Shown piece by piece: positions 1 through 13,249 of a stretch of 64,000 nt of DNA. Numbering within the stretch: the first letter of the stretch is position 1; each line of letters opens with the position of its first letter. The stretch is from Mycteria americana. Its lineage: Eukaryota > Chordata > Aves > Ciconiiformes > Ciconiidae. The position numbers were made by a program, and so were the translations under genes. The notes under the pieces were generated by a model. It was not told the origin of the DNA. It searched no databases and worked only from the letters and a program-made list of their open reading frames with translations. Location of the stretch: contig NC_134373.1 of assembly GCF_035582795.1 (NCBI RefSeq), forward strand, positions 9,721,501 to 9,785,500, in the 5' to 3' direction.

Positions 1-2421
1 AGTAATTATTCTGTGTAAGCTGCTTGAATTCCGTGGATCTCAGGAATGTCTGAAGAGCATCTTGCCACTTTTTCTACCTCAGGTCCCTGCGGTCATCTGG
101 ACAGTGGAGCCATGGCAGGAGAACGGCTGCTGGTGACAAATCTGACTGTGAGCTTTGCCCAGGGCCCCAGTGAATGTATCATGGTGGGGCAGGCACATGC
201 CTTGCTGCTGAGTCCACAGGCAGTATTTCATGCTCCTTTCCCCAAAGGATTTATACCAGAAGAAAACCACTGCAGTTTAGCTGATCCATTCTTTACTCTC
301 ATATTGGAGCCCTGTACAAAGAAAATGAGAGCAGACACCAAGCACTGTATTGTGTGATGATTAAGATTTATAGAGCCAAAATACTCCTTCAGATATCTCC
401 AGTAGGATGGCATCAAAGAGGAATTTTTGCCATGCTTTCTGCTATAACAAGCAAATCAGATGAGTTCTGAGTAGACAATTTTTTCTCCAACTTCAGTACT
501 TACTACAAGTAAAACATTTACCAGATGTATACATTTTTTTTTAAATTATAGTCTGAAGATTTATTTTGTTCTATTACTTGGGGTAGGTTAGGCATTAATG
601 GAGCAACAGTGGAGTAATACCCCCTGCAACTGCATTGTTCATGAAGGCAAAACTCTCGGGCTGCATTGCCTAACAGTATTGTACAGGCAGGGATGATCTC
701 ACCCTGTCTGCGTTTTGAGCTGACCAGGCATCATATGGATGCAGTTAGCGCAGTGCCCCGTTTGAGCTAACAAGAGACGTGGCATATTAGCTTGGGGCAA
801 TGTCTGACATTTAACATGTCTTCCAGTTGGCTTGAAGCATGGGCAGAGCGAGCTTGTGTCTGTTTCAGTGTGAACATTGCCTCTGCCTGAAAAATATTGT
901 GCAAAACTGTGTGTGAAAGACTTGCAAAGTGATTTTTGTGAAATCCTTATAAAGTGAAACACTCTCTGTAATATGAAATTACTCCTATTCGAGCTGCAGC
1001 TTGAGTAACTCTCATATATGATTGAGAACCACCCATTCAAGTTCTCTTGTCCCTAATTTTCTCTAAACACATTTGGATTTTGTTAGTCTTCCATTGCTGG
1101 CATAGATTTTGACTACTGTCACATCGTGCAAAAGGGGACTGCCTGAATTTGTTTAGTTTTTCAGGATGGATGCTGAATACCTTGATAGCGTAGGCACTAT
1201 AGGAAATGTCAGGAGGAAAACTTTTGAGGAACTTTGTCTTTATTAGTTTATAGAATGAGTTATAGGTGTGCATATGTCTTCAAAATTAATGGGACTTGGA
1301 TGCCAAATATTTTTTTTAGGATTGAGCACATTAATCCTTGTACTAAATAGTAAGGATGGATATACAAGTGTGCATATAGAGATACATGTCACACGTGCAT
1401 ATATGTGCATGCATATATATGTCCACATGTATGAGATACATATATGTCACTGTAGAGTTGTGTGGCAAAGAAGCGATACAACTCCTGAGTTTCCACTGTC
1501 ATTTTAATCTCTCAATACATCTCCCCCTTCCTATCTTCTGTAGAAGGAGACCTTCTTTTCAAGCAGTGAAATTTGACAGCAGCGGACAAGTAGGCAAGGA
1601 GACATTTCCCTTTCGGAGAGTCCTAATCCAGCTTTTCCTTCCATTGGCTCCAAAGCTCTTCAGCATTTTGTGCCTATGTTTCCCTCTTCTGCATAGAAAA
1701 TGATCCAAGTATGGCAGATATGAAAAACACTGTATCCCTTAACCTGCATCGTGTGAGACGTTAACAAGAATTCATAGTAGAGCCTTTCATTTTATGAGAG
1801 AGTTATATAGCGAACCGGAGAGCTTCCGGAAAAGTACAAGGAAATGCCAGGATACAACCTAGGAGATGTTAGGAGTGCAGCAGGAGAAAGCTGCTCCTAA
1901 TCTGAGGGGCATGTGGTAAGACGGGGACTCGGGCAGGTTCGTGCCAGCGTCAGAGCAGAACCTGGCCTCTGCTGTGCAAAGTGGCAGAAAGGCACCACTA
2001 AAAAAAGAAACTGAGGAAAGCCAGAAAGAACAAGCTGTTTCTCAGCAGATATGTGAGAATGGAGCAACTCCCACGGGAGGCCAAGCACGAAGAAGTGGCC
2101 CAGCCAGCATGGCTGCCTCGTATCTTAATATAGCAGACTTCTTGGCAAAGCAAGGGTGTGAGGCCCGATGGAGGAGGAGAGCTGGGTTTACTTTCCCAAA
2201 AACCTGTTTGCAATAGCAAAGAAATCCCGCTGGCTCCGTTCCAGCAAACCATTAAGATTCAGTGATCTGGCAGTGAAATCCAGCTGCTGGAGGTGCATTC
2301 CTCAGTGCTTCTAGCAGATCCTGCCTGCCCCTTGTCCACTGGTGGTCCGTACTCAGTGGGGTTAGCTAAACGTCTGGACAAGAGGAGACCCCATTCTGCT
2401 GTTAGCAGTGTCTGTCCTCTT

Positions 2422-2443
2422 CCCCCCTAACCCCCCTCCCCCC
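2422..2443 (-). repeat. Three C6 runs; G-quadruplex-prone on minus strand
   Basis: Three runs of six cytosines are separated by TAA and a single T. The minus strand therefore has three G6 runs with 1- and 3-nt loops, enough guanines to fold as a G-quadruplex; the plus strand could form an i-motif. It has no gene context. Confidence 0.55.
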
Positions 2444-2884
2444 AGGCCTTTTGGGAAACAAATATGCATGGCAAATGTGTGGTGTTGCGTGAGCATACAC
2501 TGACGAGCAGGATTCAGTCCATAATTATTTTCCTCGTAAGCGCTGCAGACCTGGGAAGGGGCTGTTTCCAGCATGGGCTTCTGCAGGCTCAGGCTGAGCT
2601 GGTTTGATGTGTGTGAATAAGGTGTTGCTTTTGCCTAATCCTGACTAATTTTGCTCCCTCAAAACAAAGAAGGAAATCCAAGCAAATCAAAATAATTCAA
2701 GCAAAACAAAAAGCATTAACCACATTGCACAATAAAAATCACTTCTAGAACCTAAATCCTGGGCACTGCCTCTGCAGTACAGATTGGCAGGCAGGGAGAT
2801 GATAAAATAAATATTGTGCTCTTTCCTCAGTGTTGCTGTCTCTTACATGGCAGCTATCCCACAGTCTTTTCTGATTCCCTACTC

Positions 2885-3200
2885 TCATTTCCATCCTTTT
2901 GAACCCTAGACCTTATTGACTCTTGTTTTTCTTTGTTTTCCCTTTTTGTTGGTGCCTCTTGGTTCTGTCCCATCCTTTGCGTTGAGGTCTTCGCCTCTGT
3001 TCTGGGCATTCTGCTGGGTTTTCTTTCTCAATCGCCTTTCAGCTCCTTCCTCCCCATTCCCCACCCTTCCCACCAACTCCTTCCCTCACACGCTCCCTCT
3101 CTCATGCACATCCCACCGTTCCATTTCTTACCCACATTTTCCTATTTGTTTTCTCTTCCCACACACTTCTCCCTGTCTTAATTCCTCCCTCCACTCCCAG
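2885..3200. repeat. Pyrimidine-biased low-complexity tract
   Basis: About 300 bases of the plus strand are strongly C/T-rich, with many short TTCC, CCTCC and TTTTC motifs but no fixed period. Such homopyrimidine-biased DNA is common in vertebrate genomes and often decays from a simple repeat. The two overlapping plus-strand reading frames here are a by-product of the composition. Confidence 0.5.
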
Positions 3201-6200
3201 CTGAATGTCAGCTATTGTATCATTAAGAAGTAATGGGAACTGATTAAAAAAACCAATCTGATGGATTTGTTTTTAGGATTGGATTTATAGGATCCTGTCG
3301 GTCTATTCCCTTTTTAGTGAAAGAATTTAAAACAATCCCAAAATCCGTAAAAACTTTTCTGGGTTCTCACCTTATTTGAAACTGGATGTCATGTAAATTA
3401 TATATATGATGTCATACATAGTGTTTTAGAGCTACTGCATAATGTGATCTTCTTTTAATTGAGATCTCCATGCTGTTAAACCTAAACCAGAGCTGCATAC
3501 TTCCATGTACTGCAGGCTTATCTTTTGTTTGAAGAGGTATGCAGTGGCATGCAGAGGATGCAGCCATTCTTCTAAAGAGCTTACGCCTGGACATGCAATC
3601 AGAAAGCCCCTTCTTTTCAAATTTATGTAGGACCTATTTACACAGGTCTTACATGATATATCACCTCTTAATGTTTTCAGTCCTAATCTGCTCACTGAGT
3701 TTCAATCTCCAGCAATCATCAACAGTAAAATGGTAAACTTTGTAGGAAAATGAAGGCTATTTAAAAGAAGTCACAGTGCATATAGCTTTCACTGTGATAG
3801 TGTGGAAGTGGCAATTGACTCTGCAAATGGAGACAACTTCTGTGTGTTCATAATTTGTTTACTGCTAGTCAGACGTTCTCACTGTCCCTTTTTCCATGTC
3901 TCTCACAGCACTGTGTTGAGTTGTAATGATTCAGGGACCAGGCGGCTGGTTAATGCAGCTCATGTTGCCACCCTCACGGGGCTCATTTGCCTACAGGCAT
4001 GTCAGAAGGAACAAGTAATATAAGGGCATATATAACTGTAGTTGGCAGTGTACTGAAAAGATGGTGAAGCTCGCTTTAAATGAATAGCGTAGGACATCAG
4101 GAGCTAAGTAGTTGAGAAATAAGATAAATTTGCTTGAATGGAGCGTTGTGTTTCTGTAGTTAGGCTGTGCCTGGTACTTGATCTAAATGAGGTATGTGTA
4201 CATGGTGTGCAGTGTAGACATCCCCTGTGTGCTATTTGTTCCTGGCACTGTCTTGCACATTTTCAGTATCCAGCACAGTTCACATCACCTGCACTTCTAC
4301 ACAGCTTGAGCCTGATGGGAGGGAGTAAAGGAGACAAAGCCAGACACACCTCACTGGAGTTAATGGCATAGGGTGTTACAATGACCTGTGTTTAGGAATT
4401 TGAAGGTTTGGGGTTTTTTTCCCCAAACCTGTAGGGAGGAGTACATAAGTCTGTAGAGTGATTGATACTATGTTAGTTGGTGTTCTAGTCTTTAGCTCTG
4501 TGCCTGCACAAGCCCGAGCCTGTGCGTACTGCTTCATGCTGGCAAGGCGAGAGCAAACCACGTATCCTTTGTGTTGGTGCAATCTGGGTTTGGTTTAGCT
4601 GTTGGGGATCACATTGCAGAGCAGTGAGAGACGCAAGCTTGTTCTGTCTCTCCATTTTGGATTATGACTGTTGACTGAATGTGGGTGTCCTTGGTTTTGC
4701 TAATCATTTTTCCTAATTCTGCTCCTGCAACAGACACTATTTCCGAACGCTTCGCACCAGCACGCAGCAGGCTATTTTGTAAGGGAAATGCAGGAGGCAG
4801 CCACACAAAAAAAAAGTCTTACAATCTCTTGTGATGATCTGGTGTGATCATCTGTCGAGATGTTCCAAGGAGCTGTATGGGTAAGTTGTTCCAAGGCCAG
4901 GCTTTCACTGAAGGGAGTAAAGAGAATCATGGTTATTCCTGAATTTGGGCTGTATATTGCAGCTGTGTTCTGTGGGAGAGGAAATGCTGGAGAGTTTAAA
5001 GCTATTGACTGGCAAAGGAGCAATGCTAGTTTGCAACCTTGCCACCACCCAGTATAATACAGTTTCTAGTTTGGATCAGTTCCAGCTGTCAGACCCCAAT
5101 TTACTAACCATGTTGGGAAGGACACGAGTTTCCTTTTAGAAGGTCAGTAGCATTTAAGGTTATTGAAAGCAAGGAAACCTGTTCCACCTTTATAAGGAAA
5201 AAAACACTGCCGTGGAGTTTTTAGGAGCCACATGGTTATAATGAATAACGAATGTATGGTACTTTGTGTAGTGTTAACTCAGCCTGAGAAAGAGAAAATA
5301 ATGGAAGTCTCTTCTTTCTGCCTGTGTGTTCAAATGAAGGAAAATCAAAGCTGTTATACCAGAGCTATATATCAGCTAATATATTTTAGGAACTGTGGAA
5401 TGATCATAATTACAAAAAAGTCCTCCAGAGAGAAATTATGACTCATAGTTTATGTTCTCTTTAGTGTTGCTATGGAAAAAGAGGTTAGTGCCAATGGTCA
5501 TACAGCAATATTAATCTCTGATCTGAAAGAAAAATAAATAACAATCTCTAGCTTAACCCAAAGCAGATTTATTCTCAGTTACTGCAGCACACTCCATTAA
5601 AGGGGATAACCATGTAAGAAAAATTAAAGATGACATTGATTATCAGTTCTCAACATGCAGTTAGAGAGAGTTCCTTATTTGAATTAGTGTGCACTTCAGA
5701 CTCCCGCAAACGACTCGGTGGAGTGAGAGGAAGGGAAAAAAGGCATTTTGATCAAAAGCAGGGCAGGAAAGATCAGCCACCACTGACAGCTGCAAGTACG
5801 CTGATTAAAATTTCTTTATGCATGCAGTTAGACTCAGCCTGGGGTTGATGCTGGTTCAAATGCAGATCCTGAAACAAAACCCTGGCAATGGGCAGTTTAA
5901 AGTGGTGGAAAGTGGCTATCAGCCTTTTTCCATTTATTTGGGCAAGCGAGGGCCATGAGTCAGAGAGCGGCGGATACTTACGTGCTGAGTCAGCACCCTC
6001 GGGCTGCTCTGGCAGTTGTTTCCTGCCAGTTGTTTAGTTGCCTAGGCAAAACCCCAACCCGGACTGGGGCCAAACACCTGTGTGCTTGCTTTGCTCTGGT
6101 GGTGAATCTTTCTCTTTGCATGCAGAATCTTTCTCTTTTGCATGCATTTGCAAACTACCTGACACCTTCTTCTTGACACCCAGAGTGAGTGTGTGTCTTA

Positions 6201-8394
6201 GTGGGTCACAGTAAAACTTTTCTACGTGCGTACTTGACTTTGTTTTCAGGAGTTAGAGCTACTCTTGCTCCATTGTATGCGGTTCCCGACAGCAAAGACC
6301 TTGCGGTCAGAACTTAGCTTGAAATTTTGCTCACAATGCGCCCTGCAAAGCAGGCTATGGCCTTCCTTTCTGCCACACAGTTGTATCTACTGTGCTGATG
6401 GCAGTAAAACTTTTTATTCTGTTAATGAGCTAAGCAGATTGGACTGGGGAGATACACAGATCTCATGTCCTGCATCTATGGGCACAGCTTTTACTGATGG
6501 TCACAGGAATTGTATGTGTGGCCCAAAAAACCTTGTATGGCTCAGGGAGTCCTTTGAGCCAGCTGAAGGCTTTTCACTGACTCTCAGGGTTGGACTGGTC
6601 CCTTGGTGAACAGTTTGCCCTCTAACAAATTGCCATTACTTCCCTAATTCTTCTGAGTTTACCTCTTTTTTAAGCGTGTGGCTATCAGTCATCAGTCACG
6701 TACCTGTTTGGCATTACAGCCTATAACAACATTGGCTTTCATTGCATCAGCGTAAAGGGCATACAGGTATATTTTACCTTCTGATCTTTTTCTTCTTCTT
6801 CCGTCTCTTTAATCATCAAACGTGCTTCAGTCAGGCCCCTATGAGGGTTTTCACTGCACTCTCTTACTTGACCGTGAAATGGTCCAGAAAGCCCATATCT
6901 GTGTCTTATGACAGAGGAGCTGGCTCATGGATTAGCACGTGGGGGTCAACAGGATGCTCTTTCCCCTTTCCCCTAAAAGGGGACAGAAATGTCAGCTGGT
7001 TTTCTGGCATTGAAAATGGAAGTATCAGCAGCCGCTGAGTGCTGCTAGTTTAAATATTTATACCATAAGGACTTTATCACACCCTCTTTCTTTGTGCAAA
7101 GCTCCGGCTGATTTCAGCGGAGGTTAAACTCTGAATCCGCGCAGCAGCTAACAGGTCAGGTCTTCCAAGGAATAATGGTACGAGTGGAGCTCACAGGCGG
7201 GCGCTGTACCCATGTTATCGTGTCAAGAAGGATAAACAAGCAGTTTTTTAAAAAAAGTAATTATGTAGACAAACCTGTCAGCACAGGCATGGAATACCCG
7301 TGCATATGCTTGACATCTGCCAGCCTGACAAGATCCAGGCACATGCTTCAGATACTTGAAAGAATACAGTGCTGCTGGTGCTGCAGTCTGTCTCCTCCCT
7401 GAAACACTAAGTTTTGCAGATTCATATTTTTAGTCAGGACTCAAGAATGGAAGGAGAGGGAAAGAAACAGCTTGGGGGACATCTCGGGATCCTGAGCTTG
7501 CTTTGTCCTCTGGTTTATAAGCTAGCACAAAAACACACTTTTGCCAATTGCGTAAACATTGTTCTCTCTTGCAAAACATGCTTTCTTACGTTTTTTAGGA
7601 TTACAGGCCTGCTTGTCCTTGTAAATGTGTGATTGTGATGGTGAAAAGTTTCATTCTAGTCCTGCAACTGATGGCTGTGTGTGTAGTGTGCATCCTGGAG
7701 TGGGTATTTGAATTAATTCTCACAGATGCTCGGTATCTGCATTTCCAATGGTTTTACTGGATAGCATTGTAATGCTCTTAAAACACTGTGCATGGGATTC
7801 GTTTCAGCATCTCTAAAACTGGATAAAGCGTGGCCAGGGGTATTGTTTGAATTAAAGCTTAGCAGGACAAACAAACCAGGCATATCTGAAAGCGAAATGT
7901 AAACATGATGCTGGGGTTCCTGGTTAGCGCTCGGTGGCTCGGGAAGTTGACAGCTGTTACATAAAGGTTAAACGTGCATTCTTTGGTCTGTCAGTAAAAT
8001 TAAGCCTCCTAAAGACTATGTGGCACTCTAGAAGACATGAATTTATCTGTGTGCATAAACAGAATATACACATCCATATAAATATGCTTTCAGGACTATT
8101 TAAAGTATTAGAAGTATGCTGCAGTCCAATAAAAAATGCAGATGGAGCTAGCAGATTTTGGGAAGTGCCTGACCACATTCAGATGTGCTAGAGATCTGAT
8201 AAGTGTCTGGAAAGCAAAGTCTGAGCACTGGTGTTTGCATTGCTAAATAACAGCAGCGGATGAGAAAGAAAATGGTATAGGTACAATGGGGATATGAACT
8301 GAAGTAATAAATGCTTGACCTTTAAATTTCATCTTTGCCAACTTCTCAGACTGCTTCTCCCAAAGACTGACATGACTGTGTTTTATGTTATGCT

Positions 8395-10216
8395 TTTATT
8401 TGCCATATTTGTAGTTAGTTACAAGTAAAAATGATTGAAATCCATTGTAGTTAATACAAAATAAAAATATAGCTACATGGGTTATGCCATGATTTTTCTT
8501 ACAAACAGTATCTCCTATATGATACCATACACTTAAGAGCTTAACTCTTAATAGTACTTGCCTACACTAAGCTCTTACTGACTAACTTCCAGTGTGATTT
8601 ACTGGTTACAGATATTAACCCTGTGGAGTAATATCTGTTAATCATTTCATACTGGTATTTTTGCTGTAGTTTTTATTTCCCCTGTAATTTGTGATTCTAA
8701 ATACAAGTTGAAGGAAGCAACCTTTTAGTGCAACGTTAAGTATCAGTAGAATTTTTTTTTATATATATATATTAAAAAAAAAAAAAAACCCACTGCATAA
8801 ACAAACAAGGATGTAAGGTAACTGTTGTGGGTATTGTGCTTCCCTTTCCTCCCCTCCCCCTTACCTTAGTTAAGTGACAGGAATGAACATTCACGGTGAA
8901 CAAACTACCCTGTAAGCTCTCATTTTCACTGAATTTTGAAAAATTACAGGCTTGTAGAGTTTTGAGAGCAGGTAGGTGGCTTTGATGAAAGTTATTAGCA
9001 GAGAATCAAATCCTGTGGCTTTGCAGACTCATCCTTACGTAAACTCATCCCTGCCATGAAGTTCAATCCATAACACATTGTTCCCTTTAGACATGCCTAA
9101 AAGAGTATTTCACCTTTTTGAAAAAATTGTCCTTACATCCCTGTAATTATCTAACTCTTCAGTGTAGATATAGCTCTATATATGAAATAATTTGTAAAAA
9201 GATAAATTATGCTATTTTCAAAATACTCTGAGATACAAAGTTGTGCAGGTGCAAGTTTGATAGTATATGGCTATAAAGACTAAGAATTAATTAATTAGTG
9301 TTATCTGAGTATATATTCTTTAAGCTGGGAGTATGGATTTAATATTATGGGGTTTTATTTTTGCTTTTTTACATTTCATAGCATTTCATACTTTCTTCAG
9401 GCTATCTCCATGTTTCTATCAAATTCCCCCTTTTTTTTTTTGCAATTTCTGATCCCTTAAAGGTACAGCAGCTGATCACACATTCATGCTTGTCACTAAT
9501 GTATTTCCGTAACTCTGAAAAACTGTGAATTTCCGTAAGACTGAAAAACATCTTTTCATTTCCACCTAAACACAGTCATTTCTTCTAAGTGAGTAGCAAG
9601 AGGCTTCTGGCAAAAATCTCTCCCCCACTGAAATTGATGGACCCAACTTTTCAGCTTCGCCCTTTAAGTACTCCGCTCTCCTAGGCTTACAGTGTTGTGG
9701 AGCAAAGCCCCAAACAAACTACGTGTATGCACAGTTACTGAGGCTGTTAGTATTCACGGAGCACAGCACGGAAACCGAAATCAAATGTTCTCATTGGTAT
9801 TTCTACATTTACATACAAAACTATTTCACAGTGCTGTGCAATACTGACAAAGAAGAAAACGGAACAGAAGTGTTTTTGGTTTTTGACTACTCTCCACGCA
9901 TTCCTCTGACCTAACTACAAGAAAGCCAGCTGACCGGCTTGCTTCTACTAGACATACTCTTTTCCTGCTAGTCTCTTACGCCAGCTGACAGCATCTCTAA
10001 ATTAGTAAACACCAGTGACTCGGCCTAAAACGGAGCATGTTGCAGCCTGCGTCATTGACCTTGTTCGCTCTGCGTTCCAACACGATGCAATAAATTACCA
10101 CTGCAGAGAAAAGGATGGAAGAAACCGAATCGCTACTACTGCCTGTGTAGCAGAAACCAGTTACTCGCCTAAGTAAAACCGTGCGTAGCTGGAAGGCGAA
10201 GGAAGGCTCGGGTTGA
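8395..10216 (-). other. CAVIN2: CAVIN2 3' untranslated region (approximate)
   Basis: The stretch follows the CAVIN2 stop codon on the minus strand and is AT-rich with no coding potential, as expected for a 3' UTR. AATAAA polyadenylation hexamers on the minus strand are visible at 9354-9359, 8672-8677 and 8395-8400. A UTR of roughly 1.5-1.8 kb would fit the length I recall for mammalian CAVIN2 mRNA and favours the last two. The real cleavage site cannot be fixed from sequence alone. Confidence 0.45.
8752..8788. repeat. T-run/(AT)n/A-run self-complementary patch
   Basis: A run of T, then alternating TA, then a run of A makes an almost fully self-complementary AT segment. It lies within the presumed CAVIN2 3' UTR and would fold as a weak AU hairpin in the RNA. 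Confidence 0.6.
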
Positions 10217-11011
10217 TTACGCTGTTTGGTCTATCTGCAGGACAGCTGCTTGGGTCGTTTCTTCGTCAGATTGTTCCGTTTCCGCACCGACTGGGTTGTT
10301 TCTTTCATCATACAGTTTCTGGCTAGAAACTTCTAGAGGCATTCCATACTCTTCATCATCTTCAACAATGGACAGCTCGATGTTGTTGTTCATCATGGCG
10401 CTCCCTTCCATTCTGGCTTCCTTCTCTAGAGAATCGGCTACTGCTTTGCCCTCCTCAGTCAGCGAGGTGGTAGGTGTCATATCTGAGTGCATGTCGGCAA
10501 ATGACGTTTCGTCCTCATTCTCAGCTTGGTTGTTGCTTGTAGTTTCCGTTGGTCTATCTTCAGCTTCAGCAGGGCTTTCTCCTTCACGGGCTTTCTTCAC
10601 GTTGAAGGTGAGGGGAGATACTTTGAAAGCCGAACTCTTTGAAGAGGAGGATTTCTGGTGATGTGCAGTAAGTGATTTCTTGATCTTTTCTCTCCGTTCA
10701 GGCGAGACAATCTTTGTGCTGATCTTGTTCATCTTCTTCTCGATGTTTTGGCGGGAAAATGCTTTCTTGAGGCTGTCTACCTTCTTGAGGCTGGATCTTT
10801 TAATTTTCTCAGCTCTTGATTCTTCTGTTTTCTCCTCTGCACTGTCATCCACATCATCTTCCTCGTGAAACATTTCGTCATCTGAACACAACTCCACTGT
10901 GTGCAAGGTTTCTTCCAGTGTTTTGTTCTCGTCCACAGGCTCCTCTTTTCCTTCTGTAATGCTGGGAATAGGCTCTTTTGCAAAAACACTGGCAGGGATC
11001 TCATTTTCCTC
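10217..11011 (-). CDS. CAVIN2: CAVIN2 exon 2 (C-terminal coding exon)
   Basis: This exon encodes residues 132-395 of cavin-2 (also called SDPR, serum deprivation response protein), a peripheral coat protein of caveolae that binds phosphatidylserine and protein kinase C and works with caveolin-1 and cavin-1. The exon begins after a TTCTTTCAG acceptor at 11014-11012 and opens with EENEIPASVF, which I recognise from mammalian cavin-2. It then has an acidic stretch (about residues 165-195, rich in D/E) and a basic conserved block, SSLKKVDSLKKAFSRQNIEK, at about 204-223 in helical region 2. Next come SPERREKIKKSLT, FKVSPLTF and an acidic tail ending in VLQIDQTA and a TAA stop. The nine codons plus ATG reading upstream of the acceptor (to 11041) are intronic. 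Splicing to exon 1 is phase 0. Assignment is by remembered similarity and is very secure. Confidence 0.97.
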   Translation of the reverse strand, partial: EENEIPASVFAKEPIPSITEGKEEPVDENKTLEETLHTVELCSDDEMFHEEDDVDDSAEEKTEESRAEKIKRSSLKKVDSLKKAFSRQNIEKKMNKISTKIVSPERREKIKKSLTAHHQKSSSSKSSAFKVSPLTFNVKKAREGESPAEAEDRPTETTSNNQAENEDETSFADMHSDMTPTTSLTEEGKAVADSLEKEARMEGSAMMNNNIELSIVEDDEEYGMPLEVSSQKLYDERNNPVGAETEQSDEETTQAAVLQIDQTA

Positions 11012-11349
11012 CTGAAAGAATTGACAATATTTGAGTTTCATAGTTCACAGGACACAAATTTAATAAACAAAGCACAACCCTGAACAATTACTTTTTTTTT
11101 TCCCCCCACGATGAGATGAAGGATGCTGAACATTTCTTGTTGTTTCAGTATATTTAACCAGTAACAAGCCACTCAAAGCCCACTGAACCATTATCTGGTA
11201 CAGTTTAAGACTAATGAGCTGTCAGCTGTAAGATTTCTCTTTCAGAGTGACTTGGAATGTATACAGAATGGAAATCCCATTCTTTGTAATTTAAATTAGA
11301 TACTTTTATTAAAGAGTTTAGCTGTAAAGTTGTACACCTGTCCCTGGGG

Positions 11350-11520
11350 AGAAGGGATGGTATGGTGGCTAAGGAGGTCATACTACAGACTCCTGCACAG
11401 ACCTACAGAAGTCACATAACCCCCCGAGCTTTCAGTTTCTCTAGCCAAAGATTGGGAATATCTCTGCAGAGACGTTGGGTGCATCTGAGAGGTACCTTAG
11501 ATGGCAAATGCAGGTAGCGC
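11350..11520 (+). mobile_element. MIR-like SINE relic
   Basis: The sequence around 11410-11465 reads like the core of an ancient tRNA-derived MIR/CORE-SINE: a sequence resembling AGTCACATAACC, then GAGCTTTCAGTTTCTC, then ATTGGGAATAT. The familiar MIR order is 'CAAGTCACTTAACC', 'CTCAGTTTC', 'AAAATGGGGATAAT'. The copy is strongly decayed and its ends are approximate. MIR relics are shared by all amniotes, so this is an old insertion in CAVIN2 intron 1, on the strand opposite to the gene. Confidence 0.5.
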
Positions 11521-13249
11521 TCCTGCTGTATTTCAGAGAAGTGTATGTTGCTGTTAAAACTGGATTGTTGGTACTGAGAAGCCATGCAGTCTATGATGTC
11601 TAGTGTATGTACTATTTCCCATCTATTTACAGCACAGAAAAAAAAAATTGGTAAACTTGGTTGGTGAATCGGTAAATATTAAAAATATGGACAGGGCAAC
11701 TCCTTGAAAAATAATAAAAAAAATGTTTATGGCATACAAAAATAAACAGACATTATACCACATAGAAAACACTAGTAGTCACTTCTAGCTAAGAGGAAAA
11801 TGATTGCTTTTTAGAAAAAAAATCAAGAAAGGGCATGGAAAGAAAGAAGGTATCTGAAAACCAAACAGGCTGAACAAGGGCAGAAGAGCTGCAACTCATA
11901 ACCAAGGACCTCTGAGACTACCGAGCACAGCAGCTCTGCAACACCGAGCAGTTCAGAGGCAGCACAATGAACGCTCTGTTCTGTGGTGAGTTTTGCAGGC
12001 GTCCACCCATGCGAAGAAAACTAGGCTCCTCGCACACTCCCTTTTCTTTTCGGAATAGTTACGCCTTAGATCTGCATATTGTCTATTTATTACCTTTTTT
12101 ATCACCTTCAGAGTGCATGCAATATCACCTAGTGTTATAGATGGGAAGGATTTTTTTTAACCACCACTCCCTCCTCCCCCCCCCTTTTATCTTTAGATAC
12201 GAAAAGCAGTAAGTGCTGAGTGAAATGGTTGTAATAGTCTCAGATCTGTCCCTAGCGGGCCTGAGTGTACAGTTAAGGGGAAAAAAGGTCACATACACTT
12301 CGAAGTTCATGCTCATTATTTCAGGACTGACCATACAGTTGTGATCACTGGAGAGAATAGTGTCTCCAGTTAAATTTGCTGTCAAGACTGTATAAGGATG
12401 TCTTTGTGAATATACCACAGTACTTTGTACGTGGTTGTTTTTAAAAACAAAATACTCCCGAGTACCTTGTAGCATTTCTGGAACTCAAGAATATGCACAT
12501 GGACAGGCAGAATTGGTTTATACCGTATATACACAGTATATAATGATATATACTGTGATTCAAGTGTGTTGATGAATATCCCTTGAGGATTCAAAAAATT
12601 GATGGCTATTTGACAGTTCGTATGTGCTTTGCTTCTACAGTTGCTGCACACCTTCCTGGACCAGCGGCCTCAGTCAGATAGATACACTGGCACAGACGAA
12701 GCTTTCCAAGCCCTTTGCCTGCAGTGGACCGTCTAATAAAACCAGTGCTCTTCTATCGACATGAGAACTCAGTATAAAGCATAATTTACATGTCTTGTGC
12801 ATTTGTTCCAAACCTAGGTAATCACATAGAGTTTTAAGCACCTCAACATTCAGGTGTGAGTGCCTGAATGGCATAGAAAACTCTGATTTTAATGAGCAAA
12901 GATGGGTTGTAACTTTTAAAGTATTTAGTCTAGGAAAGTGGTGTCGTATGAGATTGATCACAGTGCAGTCGGAGCCAGAGATGGGCCTGTGTGGCTCGTC
13001 TCAAGGTCAGTTTAGCTCTGTGTCCACAGTATTCACGTTAAACTGAAGTACTGCATGCAGTCTCTAGAAGAATATGGACATAGATTTTATTTCAATTTTT
13101 ATCAAATTAGTGACTGAGTAGAAGGGAGACTGTCAAACTATCCATATTTATAAAGAAAAAAAAGCATCAAAAATATACTACATAATAATGAGCTAATGAT
13201 TCAATTAAAAGCAGAGCCTAGGTGGTCTTTGGCTATCAGACAGTACTGG

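Larger units (their letters stand above)
1..8394. other. Intergenic DNA downstream of CAVIN2, no gene seen
   Basis: No exon, RNA gene or recognisable mobile element was found here on either strand. The reading frames present are short, low in similarity to anything I know and lack splice context. It contains a purine/pyrimidine-alternating patch around 1370-1445, a C-run cluster at 2422-2443, a pyrimidine-biased stretch at about 2885-3200 and a small tandem duplication near 6105-6145. In human the next gene to the left is NABP1, but nothing here looks like its exons. Confidence 0.6.

Noticed and set aside
1243..1703. Cys/His/Ile/Tyr-rich frames on both strands
   Set aside because: They are translations of a degenerate ATGTGCATATA repeat patch.
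2916..3233. 105-codon plus-strand frame rich in Phe, Leu, Pro and Ser
   Set aside because: It is a by-product of the pyrimidine-biased tract; the overlapping second frame has the same composition.
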